64,000 nucleotides of DNA from Euryodendron excelsum (lineage: Eukaryota; Streptophyta; Magnoliopsida; Ericales; Pentaphylacaceae), in contig CM065394.1 in the NCBI GenBank assembly GCA_033060915.1, positions 35,965,001-36,029,000 on the forward strand, written 5' to 3'. The position numbers and the translations under genes were made by a program. The notes under the pieces are model-generated. The model had not been told where the DNA came from. It saw only the letters and a list, made by a program, of their open reading frames with translations, and ran no database searches. This document shows positions 48,817-59,129 of the stretch, piece after piece; position 1 is the first letter of the stretch; each line of letters begins with the position of its first letter.

Positions 48817-50070
48817 GTGGAAACAGAAGTCTCATGGGCCAAATCAATCGGAGATTACTTGGAGCTGAACACCCCCCTAGAAGACAAGTTGGAAGCAAGA
48901 AGAGTTAAGTTCAGAGCCAGCCACTATGTGATACTTGATGGCATCTTATACAAAAGGGGGCACACCCTCCCCCTCCTCAGGTGCGCCACAGAAGAATTGA
49001 CTATCTACATCATGAGGGAGATCCATGAAGAAATCTGTGGGAACCATTTTGGAGGACGTTCCCTGGCCAACCAAATCCTCAGAGTAGCATACTACTGGCC
49101 AACCATGAGTAGGGACTCCAAGGAGTTTGTAAAAAAGTGTGATAAGTGCCAGTGATTTTCCAACATTCCTAGGTAGCCTGCCCAGGAACTAACTCCCATC
49201 TAAAGTCCATGGCCCTTCGCCCAGTGGGGAATAGACATCGTAAGTTCGTTATCCCTGGGTAAGGGGCATAACAAGTTTGCAGTAGTGGTCATCGATTACT
49301 TTATTAAGTGGGTCAAATCAGAAGCCCTCACCACCATCATATAGCAAAAAATGGCCACCTTCCTCTGGAAAAACATCATGTGCCGCTTCGGGATTCCAAA
49401 GCTGGTCATCACAGATAATCAAAAGCAATTCGAGGGGAAGCAATTCAGCGGGTTATGTTAAAACTTGCAGATCAACCATCATTTCTCCTCACTAGAGTAC
49501 CCCCAAGAAAATAGACAAGTAGAGGTGACCAATAAATCCCTCCTCAAGATCATTAAAACCAAGCTGGAAAGGGCCAACGGACTATGGGCGGCAGAACTCT
49601 CCAATATCCTATGGGCCTACAAAACCACTGAGCGAGTTTCTACCAGACAAACCCCTTTCTCTCTTACTTTTGGAACGGAAGTAGTTATACCAGTTGAGAT
49701 CAGCCTCCAAAGCCCGAGGGTTCAAAACTATTATCGAGAGACAAACGGCGAGGCCTTGACAATTGACTTGGACTTACTGGAAGAGAAGATACTACAGTCA
49801 GCAATTAGAGTGGCTTTATACCAGTAGGAGATGCATCAATACCACAACAACCGAGTGCACTTGAGGGACTTCAAGCCAGGAGAATTGGTCCTAAGGAAGC
49901 TTAACCAATCCACCCGGATTGCCCAGGATAGGAATCTTGGCCCGAATTGGGAGGGTCCCTACGAGGTGATTGGCTTTATAAGGAAAGGCACATATAGACT
50001 GAAGGGGCTAAATGACAAAGAATTGCCTCACCCTTGGCATGTTGAGCACCTAAGAAAATACTATGTGTGA
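48817..50070 (+). pseudogene. Element A integrase (broken)
   Basis: An HHCC zinc-binding block (IHEEICGNHFGG ... CDKCQ) at about 49018-49153 is followed by the catalytic core: WGIDIVSS, VITDNQKQF and a Glu in QENRQVEV, giving D, D and E. The C-terminal FKPGELVLRKL and GPNWEGPYEV to HLRKYYV block ends at 50070. Stops near 49153, 49172, 49343, 49460 and 49827 break the frame. The enzyme would insert the DNA copy. Confidence 0.9.
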
Positions 50071-50215
50071 GCAACTCCTCTCTCGCTCAGATGTAATAGC
50101 AGATACAGAGATTAATGAGAAATTGGCATCCTACAAAAGCTTTGTCTACAAGTCTTTCAAATTCATTTCCATAAAATGCTTTAATCCTTTCTTTATAAGG
50201 GACATCATAACAAAA

Positions 50216-50830
50216 GTCCTACTCTACTACCAGACTGAGCAGGCAAAGGCCAAGCGCCTAAGTTTTAACGGCGACAACAAAATTTCTGCTCGACCACCAG
50301 ACCAAGTAGGCAGAGGCCAAGCGCCTAAGGCTTAATGCCTACCACAAAAGTCCTACTCAGCCACCAAATTGAGCATGTAGAGGCTAAGCACCCAAGGCTT
50401 AACTTCCACCACAAAAGTCTTGTTTGGCCACTAGACCGAGCAGGCAGAGGCCAAGCGCCCAAGGCTTAAAGCCTACGACAAAAGTCCTACTCGGCCTCCA
50501 GACCAAACAGGCAGAGGCCAACCACGCAAGGCTTAATTCCCACGACGAAAGTCAAGTTTGGCCTCCAAACCAAGTAGGCAGAGGCCAAGCACCCAAGGCT
50601 TAACGCCCACGACAAAAGCCTTGCTTAGCCACCAGACCGAGCAGGCAGAGGCCAAGCACCCAAGGCTTAACGCCCACGATAAAAGTCTTGTTCGACCTCC
50701 ATACCAAATAGGCAAAGGTAAGGCACCCAAGGCCAAATGCCCACTATAAAAGTCCAATGCGGTCAAACAAAAATCTTATTCATTCATAAGACCGAACATG
50801 CAATGGCCAAAGGCCCAACGCTTAAACAAC
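50216..50830 (+). repeat. 67-bp tandem array after integrase
   Basis: The word AGGCTTAA recurs at 50331, 50398, 50465, 50532, 50599 and 50666 (position of CTTAA), always 67 bp apart, with AAAGTC(C/T)T, CCACCAGACC, CAGGCAGAGGCCAAGC and CCCAAGG words. About nine units, the outer ones degenerate. Not coding. Confidence 0.9.
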
Positions 50831-51039
50831 CACCACAAAAGTCTAAGGTAAAACCAAAACATCCATACTTAGAAAAATCATAAACAAGAAAGAGAAAAGA
50901 AATGAAAAAGACAAAAGGTTCATCCATTGACAAGATCAGAAAGAAAAGGCGAAAATATATTCATTGATAACGGATGAATTACAAGAGGGCCAAAGCAGTG
51001 TTACATCAAAACCACTGCAAAGGCAAAACCAAAACGGCA

Positions 51040-53206
51040 AAAAGAAAAAGATATACAAAAAATTACTTATTTGCTCGGGGGTAACCATCCTTCCTTACTG
51101 CCTTGCTCCTCTCAACTGCTATAGAGACTGCGTTATCCTCAGAAACAGCCTCAATGGAAGAGAGATCTAGGCCAGGGTGAGCCTAAGCAACCATCTTCTT
51201 AGCCTCAGTAAAGCCTTGCATATAGGCCCGACCCAGTGCCAACTAGTAAGTCTCCCCTTGGTAGTACTCCCTAAATACCTTTTTGACGGTTGCCTCCATC
51301 TGAGTAGGAAAACTAGTTATGAGCAGCTTTTTGAGTAGTCTTCTTAGTAGCAAGCTTATCACGGATAGCCTCTTTGGCAGCTCTCTCGTTGGTTAAGTTC
51401 CCCATTAGCTTGGTCTTCTCTTCCTGCAGGGTCAACATCTTGCCCTTTAGGTTATCCTTCTCTGAAGAGACCTCTTTTAGTTTTTTCTTCAAAGAAGCTA
51501 CCTTAACTAAGCCCTGGTCAGCTATGCGCCTCTACTCGAGGAAAGCCTTATCGCTGTTCGTCGTCTTGGCACTTAATATAGAAAACCTGGTAACAGCCTG
51601 ATCAAACAAAAAAGAGCAGGATCAGAAGCAAAAAGGAATGAATAGAGCAACTACACATGAAATTTTATAAGACTTGCCTCACACAAATCCTGACCAAGGT
51701 CCTTGAAAAGCTTGTAGGTAGAATTGCTCGCCAGCTGTTCCCCAACCCTTTGGTGGATTACGCTCTGCAATCTTCTCCAAGCTAGGTCTGGACTTTCAAA
51801 TATAGTTTTTCCATCAGTGACAATAAGATCTTAAGCAGAAGAAGCAGGCTTTGCTAGAGTATCAGCTAGAGGAGTTGGTGGGGGGAGTATGCTAGCAGGC
51901 ATAATTAGGGTTGATGATACCTCCTGGGTGACCAAGGGCGCAGGAGGAGGACTAACAACCTTTAGTGGTGGGAGGTCTCCAAGGTCGACCCCCTTGTCCT
52001 TGCTACCACTGCCCCCCGCCTTATAGCTAGTAGGAAGCTTATAACGCTTGGCCGCCATAGAGCCTCAACTTTGAAAGAATGTTCTTATTAAGAGCCATAT
52101 CCCCCTTCTCGTCTGAGTTGTCCTTGCCTTGATCTGCACAGGAGCAATAAAGATAGATACATCAACAAGCAGCCAACAAAGACAAGGAAGAGAACAAACT
52201 GTACTCACTCCTCTCAAGTTCTGCCCTCATAGCTTCATTTGTAGGCTCAGGACCCAACAAGTACATACCCAAGTTTTCTAAGTTTATCAGAGCATTGGCA
52301 TTAGTAATGCCATAATCTTGGGCCCTCTTCACCCTAGCTTCTTGGGCCTCATCTAGAGTGGGAGTTGCACGAGCTAGCCAGACACAAGGAACTTAAGTCA
52401 GAACCTTAAAAATCTAGAAATTACGGCTGAGGGAAATCAAAAGCTAAAGAAACTAAGGGACATACCCCTTCGAGTTGGAATGTTCCACGATCGAGGAACT
52501 TGTGCAAAATCATCATCTACAACCTTTCAGGGTTGATGTTCCTAACCATCACCATAGATGAAGAAGAATCTATCCTTCCACCTCTTGTTGGAAGAGGGTA
52601 GCCCTATCACCAGAGTTGTGTCACTACTCCTGGCCGAGAAGTACCACCAGCCCTTCTCTTGCTCAGTCAATTTGTAGCAGTGCAAGAACTCATCGGCAAT
52701 GAGGCGGTCTTCACCATTACTGGATGCTTGCCACAACACGACACAAACCAGCAGAATCCTCTAGGAGTTAGGAAGGAGCTGACCAAGGGCCAACCTTAAA
52801 AACTCAGAATCCCTCTAATGGGGGTCGAAATAGGAAATCTGAGGCTACCAGCCAGGGTGGCCTTATAAACACAGACTTCCCCAGGATGGGTAGAGAAAGC
52901 CCAGTCTCCTTTCTCAGGTTTCCTATATGACAACCTATAAGGGAATTGGTAATCCTTCCATAGCTTCTTGACCCTCCTCTCCATAATGACGGAGGACACC
53001 CCCTCAGCAACAAAATTGAACTCCCTAACCTTAGGGATCACTATGCCCCTGGGCCTAAGAACCATACCCCCAAAGGCTATCCTCTCACCAAAAGCCCTAG
53101 AAGGCCCCACTGAAGCACTATCGGGGACCTTAGGCCGCACCCTAACCAGATCCTGAGAAGCAGCGTTCTTAGAACCCGAGGAATGTACATGTTTAGGGTC
53201 CACCAT
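51040..53206 (-). pseudogene. Reverse-strand ORF of element A (putative gypsy-type transposon protein)
   Basis: Read on the minus strand from the ATG at 53206, the frame opens with MVDPKHVHSSG and runs 136 codons. Recognisable sequence continues in other frames: LIADEFLHCYKLTEQEKGW, WWYFSARSSDT and NKRWKDRFFFIYGDG (52542-52739), a Pro/Ser-rich part (51831-52058), then a Lys/Glu-rich coiled-coil-like part (51370-51600). This fits the plant family annotated as putative gypsy-type transposon protein, often found antisense behind integrase in Tat elements. Its role is not known to me. Several stops and frame changes show decay. Confidence 0.7.
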
Positions 53207-53797
53207 GGTGCTTACTAAGTGTAGTCTCCTAGCCGACTTGAAGCCAACCCCGAAACAAACTCAAACAATTTCGGGTTCTTGACAAACCCTTGGAGAGAAG
53301 GAAAAAACCCTACTTTGGTGTGATGCCAAAGACAACGCCCAAAGAAAAATCGCATGAGGAAGAAGAACCACAGTTTGAGATCTTACCGAAGAGGAGAAAA
53401 GCTTGAATCTCCAAGCGCAGGTACACGAAGAACAAGAAGAAGCAGAGAGAAGGACGGTTGAGAGGTTTCAAAAGCTAGAAATCATCTAAGTATGGGAAGT
53501 GCAAAGTGAAAGCCAAAGGCCGAAATAGCCAAAACTAGAACCCTCCTGTTCGAAATCAACGGCTCAGATCAACTCATTAACCACAGATCTAACGGATGGT
53601 AGTCGTCAAGTCATGTTGCGGGATAAAACCCAATAAGAAGGGAACACGTCATGGGGGTATCAAGCAACGCGCTTAGTCATTGCCAACTATGGCCATGATT
53701 GCTCCTACGGCGTCATAAATGTACCTTCTTTACGAGGAATCACCCACCGTTGAAATTCCCTTGACCACAACGGGGTGCTTAAAGGAATTGGGGCGAC

Positions 53798-54503
53798 CGA
53801 TAGGGACTGATCGGGCGATAGCTGACCAAGGTCCTAACGAAAGGCAGACTGCGCCTCTACAAGGAACCTGATTAGGAAAGACAAATGACGTGGCACTCAG
53901 GCAGCGCTGAGCGGGAGACGTTGAACAAGAATGATGCTGAACAGATCCACGTCGGTCGGGCTTATACTGAGCGGGCTGTGTTGGGTAGAAAAATGCCGAC
54001 CATCCTCCTCGCCCAGCTTGTGGGGACCACGACTGCAAGTAATCCCTTAGTAACTGATACTAGGGTTAGTAGTACAATACTAAAAGGACGACGCGTGAAG
54101 GAACAACCACCTTCTCCACCAGGCTGTCATCAGCTTAACAAACCCCAAAGGAGGGGACGCATGTGAGGGGAGACAACCACGTCCTCCACTACCCTGCCAA
54201 TGTCCTGACCACCCAATGACGCGTCGCCACATAGAAAGGTTATCATTTCCACTATTTGCCTGCAGATACTTCAAGAACCACTCCAAAAACTACGCCAGTA
54301 TAAAAGGCACCTTAAACCTTTCTCCCCAAGGTATGTATACAAAACCTTAGCCGAAACTCTACACGATTATCCTCCTATCTTTGGCATCAGAGAGTTTTTG
54401 ACAGGCACCACACTGGTGTTTTTTTATCTAACTCCTTTTCACAGTCAACTGGAGACGTTTATCGTGACCTGGGAGCAGACCTTACAAGTTTACTAATTTA
54501 TCA
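53798..54503 (+). repeat. 3' LTR of element A
   Basis: 706 bp, starting CGATAGGGACTG (5' copy TGATGGGGACC) and ending TTTACTAATTTATCA. It carries TATAAAAG at 54299-54306 and a purine-rich AAAGGAATTGGGG just before it as the plus-strand primer. It matches the 5' LTR with many transitions. Confidence 0.9.
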
Positions 54504-57500
54504 ATATGTATAACATTTACTATCCAATTATATAAAATGGATTAGACTAGTTAACTTTTCTTCGAGAAATTATTTCTTATATGACTCTTTCTTCTCTTTG
54601 CACAATGCTTCTTATTTAGTTGGTTTGATAAGTGTAATTATAATTTAGACCTACCTAACAAAAAACTTATTACATTGTACAAGTAAGAGCAAGAATAATG
54701 TCGCACTCGCAGAGCAATGACATATTTTCCCTTCAAAGGGTGAAACCTAAAGCATTGACTAAAAGGTAATACTATATAATTATAAAATTTATACAAAATT
54801 TGTTACGAAAATAATGTTATTAAGTTGTGAGTTTATTATTTTAAATTGAAGAGCTCATCACTTTGCTTATTAATTATAAAAATATCTTTACAACATTATT
54901 TTGATTAAAAAATTTTGTACAGAAATTATGAATGAATAGTTATTTCCTTGACTAAAAGCAAATGGGTGACCTCCAGGATTCGGTGTGGCCTGCAAATCTA
55001 CGCTTCATATTCGACTGGGCTTGCGCTTTAATGCTCAAATCACTCCAATCCAGGCCATCTGGCGCATGTTTTTAATGTTCAGCTCCTGGGAGCGCACGTT
55101 GGAGCGATGCAGCCGCCGACGACGCCCCGTTGAATTTTAGCGGACAGCACTCAAATTTTTACAGCGGACCAAGAGGCTAGTAGTAGGTAAAAAGAAAGAT
55201 TTTTTTGGCCATATTTTAGCCGTTTGATATCACGCAATCTTCCAGCTCAGCAAGTTATGTTCTCGAAGTTTTTGGTTGTGGACCCCACTGATTTCGCTGT
55301 CGGGTCATGCACCGAGATCTTCTCACTGTCCAAAAAAATCAGGCGTGCAGTATAAAATAATCATATGAATTAGTTAATGTCAATCGTATGGCTGGCATGC
55401 ATGTTACATATAACACAACGACATGACATGATGTTTCTGGGATGTACATGCCATGTGCGTGGGCGAGTATAGATCATAATTGCCAAAATTGTGCCGATTA
55501 GTGTACTAATTTTGTTATTAATATAGTATGTATTAATATTGGTACAATATCAAATATTATTTTAAAATTATTACTATTAATATTATATATTTATAATATA
55601 TGTTTAATATAAATTTTAATAAACAAGTATCACCAAAATATAATAAAATTAAATTATTTTAAAATAAATTATACAAAATTTGATACTGCTTGATAAATTT
55701 AATATTGGTCGAGAACATTCGGTAGCATCGATATTGATTGGTATCTTAACCGATACAAAACTCACATTTATTAGTACTGTTTCATAGCCGGTACGATATG
55801 TACCACCCAATATGATACTAAATTGATAACTATAGTATAGATATTAGTATTATAGATGTCCGTGCATGCCAATTAGTGGAGGACATAATGTTTTTTGTTT
55901 GGGGTCAAGATAAAATATTTTTTTGGGGGGATATTAAGGTATGATTTCTTAAATTTTAGTGAATTAATATACTTTTTCTTATTTTAACTAATTCATCACA
56001 TTAACCTTTAGGACGTGAAAAATGATTTGGTCCTCCATGTAAACATCGTCACTCCTCATTCTGTTGCGCATCAATGGATCTCTACCCTACTAAGTAGGTC
56101 CAATGAATTTGGTGTTGGTATTCCAAACATGACTAGAGAAGGACCATATGCTACTTTGCCAATAAAGAAAAGAAAATGCGGTGCTCTTAGACAACCTAGA
56201 GGAGAAAAATTAACATGACTAGGTAGACGATTGCCTCGACATCACGCTTCATCTTCTCAACTTAGGTGCTGCTGTTGCTAGTGTGTTTGGTTAGAAGGCT
56301 TAAACGAAATGCTAGTGTCAAGCCTCTGATGGGACACTTGCATGCTTGACACTTAATAACGGAGCCACTTGTGACTCAGATGTATTTATCCCTTAAAAAA
56401 TTATATTTTTACCCTAATTTTAGAAATTTTTTGTAATCTGAAAATTTGTAAATGTCTCTTCAATAGTTTAAAATTATATTTTCTCATATAATTTTAGATA
56501 TATTTTTCAAATTTTCACCTATAAATATATATAATTATTTTTTTTCAAAGTTCCCTACGTATTTTATATATAAACTTATATATTATAAGTAATGGTATAT
56601 ATATAAAATTTATACAAAATTATATATAAAAAATAATGTAATTAAATATAAGTATTTTACTTAAAATAAATATTCATGATAATTTTTAATTATACAGTAG
56701 CCATTGTCAATTCATATATAAAAAAAATCCAATGCTTTATGATTAATTTTAAAAAAATTGAATTGTTATTAATGATTACTCGTTTAAATAAATTTCGTGA
56801 GTCAACCACAGCTGACGCTGGAACATCTGCTCTACCATACCTCTTTGAATAGGTCCCAATTGATACGAAAGCATTAGACGGGCTAGCGTTCCTCTTGGAC
56901 CATTCATATCAACCGGACACATATTCCAAAGGACAAGGGCCTGCCAACCAGTAATCTGTACCCTCACATATAGCATCGCACCCACCATCCCGCCTCATCT
57001 CATCATCAATAATGTCATGTCAGTCATTAGGTAATGTGGACATACGGATAAACCTGATGTGAATCTGATGACCATGACGCAGCCTTATATATTATCTTTA
57101 TTATGAAAACAATATGGACAATATTATTAAAATCAGACAGTTGAGTAAATTGAAAAAATTATCGAGTTTTGAATCATCGATTTAATTATTAAATCAATTA
57201 TTATTGAATTTTGACGTTATAATTATATTATTAATTAATTTATTAATATTAATAAATAGTATTTTATTTTTTTATATTATTTTTTATATTTAAAATATAA
57301 AATTTTATCTTAAAATATTGAACCGAACGGTTTAATACTGATTCAATTGATCAGGATTCAACTGCAGGTTTGATTGAGTTTGATCGAGTTTTAAACTGGC
57401 GACGGTTCAACTAGTTGAACCCATCAATTTGATTCAAATTTTAAAGCGCTGAATATGGAAAGCTGAGATAAAAAAGATCATTTGAATTGTTTTTTACGAA

Positions 57501-57700
57501 AGTTATAAGTTATTTATTTAAATAATTTTTTTAAATTTAAAGTAGATTCAAAAAGTCATTTTTTTAAACAAAAGGCAACCATAATTTATAAAAACTATAA
57601 ATTTAAGACGTAATTTATTAAAAAAATCACCATTCAAATATTTCATAAAATAAATAAAATACGTATAGGCTAGAATCGAGACGCATGCGAAATCCTCATC
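54504..57700. other. AT-rich intergenic DNA, no gene recognised
   Basis: Contains MITE-like copies at 54764-54950 and about 56580-56720 and a fold-back remnant near 57475-57660. The two longer frames here (56015-56218 +; 56776-56988 -) show no family signature. 54990-55330 is less AT-rich and might include a degraded element. Confidence 0.4.
54764..54950. repeat. AGTAATGCTATAC-type MITE copy
   Basis: GGTAATACTATATAATTA, ATACAAAATTTGTTACG, TAAGTTGTGAG and a mirrored AAAATTTTGTACAGAA match the layout of the 17817 copy. Confidence 0.4.
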
Positions 57701-59129
57701 ATGCTGTCTTCTGTGGCCCACGCAAACCTATCCATGCCTTCCCTTTTCTGAAGCTTCTGATTTCCTTCCGACTTTGCCCCTCTTCTTACAGTTATTTACC
57801 CCTTTCACCATCTACCTGCTCCTTTGCTAACCTCAAGGTTAGCTAGGTTGATCAGTTGATTTGCTCCTTATTTGGCTCGTCAACGTTCAACGGCGTCAGC
57901 CTCCTAAAAAAGGGCACTTTCGTCCTGACACTGCGTCATTGGAGATAAAAAAAAGAAAAAAAAATTCGGAAGTGCATTTTGGCTCTGCACAGTAGAGTGA
58001 AGACTTCTAAGCCGAAAGTGACGAACCAATGAAAAACACAGCAACAAACAAATTCATGTGAAACGAAGCACAGAAAAAGCACTCACTTTCCTCTGTCTCA
58101 GAATTAGGGTTCTTCTGTTGCTTTAATTACGTTTTTCACTCGAATTTATTGCATTGCCCTTTCGTTTCTCACGAACACTAAACGAGATCCGCACTCTCAG
58201 AGAATCACCATCTCTGAGATCTCTATCTCTCCTACTCGCACACATATATCTAGTATATGCATATGTCATGTTGGGTTGTTCATGTGAAACTCCAGACGAT
58301 GTTTCAGCGACTGGGAACGATTTGCGAGAAGTAGCAGAGGAATATTGGGGAAGATGAAGATCGGTGTTTGTTTTCTTCTTTCGATTTGGATTCAAAGTGC
58401 AAGACTTAAAGCTCCGATCTTGCGATAAGTCTTCATGTAGCCACGTTTTTCCACGTTTCACGAGTTAGTGCTTCAATTCTTGTGAGCATTCGTAAGTTTT
58501 CGAGTCTCTGCTGAAGATTCGGAGCGTTTGCCGATTCGAATCACCAACTCGTTCTAGTCGGAGCGAGAAAGTTACCAGTTTTGTGATCTGGAGAATCGTC
58601 TGGTGTAAACAATCACTTTCTTTGTATCTCTTTCTCTGCAGAAAGTTTGAGGAATGGGAAATAGAGAGCAAAATTTGTGAATGCGAATGCTTTTCGTGCT
58701 TCTGTTTTTGTTTTTCTGAGGAAACGCTTGGGTGCTTCAAGTGCTTTGGTAAAGTTGGATCTTTGATTTTCAGTCGGTTCAAAAGCTCCGTTATCGAAAG
58801 ATTTAATTATTTTCTTGTGTTTGGTGCTGTTTCATATTGCGAGAAAAGAAGGATAACAACGTTTCAGCTGGGTAATCAGTTGTCCGATGTCAGTTTCTTT
58901 GAAATTATTGGATTTGGTGATCAGTTTAATATATTAAAGACCTGTAGATACTGAAGGTTCGAACATTCTCTTCAAATACTTGTTTAGTGCTCATTTGCCT
59001 GCTTTTGTTGGAGACAGCATTGAGCTTGTGCTAGTTTAAAGTGTGTGGATTTGTTCTGCTGAAAGAGACGCTACTTGTGCTATATTGGTGGTTTTATTTT
59101 GCGATCAGAAGCGTTTTCAGTTTGAAGTG
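57700..59129 (+). promoter_or_regulatory. Promoter and long leader of the HD-Zip III gene
   Basis: From about 58080 the DNA becomes CT/TC-rich and less AT-rich, as in plant leaders, and stays so to the ATG at 59130. Several upstream ATGs with short frames are present (for example near 58657). HD-Zip III leaders are often long. No TATA box is convincing, and a leader intron cannot be excluded. Confidence 0.4.

Larger units (their letters stand above)
31726..54503 (+). mobile_element. Element A: decayed Ty3/gypsy retrotransposon of the Tat type, with nested insertions
   Basis: The LTRs (31726-32125 plus 37027-37339; and 53798-54503, 706 bp) flank a primer site and gag, protease, reverse transcriptase, RNase H, a second RNase H, and integrase remnants in gypsy order, then a reverse-strand ORF region. 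The second RNase H and the antisense ORF are marks of the Tat lineage. The flanks GTATG (31721-31725) and ATATG (54504-54508) look like a 5-bp target duplication with one change. The LTR copies differ at many sites, mostly transitions, so the insertion is old. Without B1, B2 (with C) and the hAT-like element it would be about 10.6 kb. Stops and shifts occur in every coding block. Confidence 0.85.

Noticed and set aside
50216..50830. CRISPR-like regular spacing
   Set aside because: The units are contiguous 67-bp tandem repeats without unique spacers, inside a plant retroelement.
31813..54166. A 90-codon open frame present in both A LTRs (31813-32085 and 53885-54166)
   Set aside because: The copies were identical at insertion and differ now in many residues; nothing suggests selection on a protein inside an LTR.
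31726..54503. A new defence or mobile system in the large block
   Set aside because: All coding blocks fit known LTR-retrotransposon proteins in the Tat order; the unusual parts are repeats and a known type of antisense ORF.
56776..56988. 70-codon minus-strand frame
   Set aside because: The codons look gene-like but match no family I know and have no visible neighbouring exons; kept only as intergenic.
58583..58954. 123-codon frame before the HD-Zip start
   Set aside because: It begins at a non-ATG codon in the leader and has no recognisable product.
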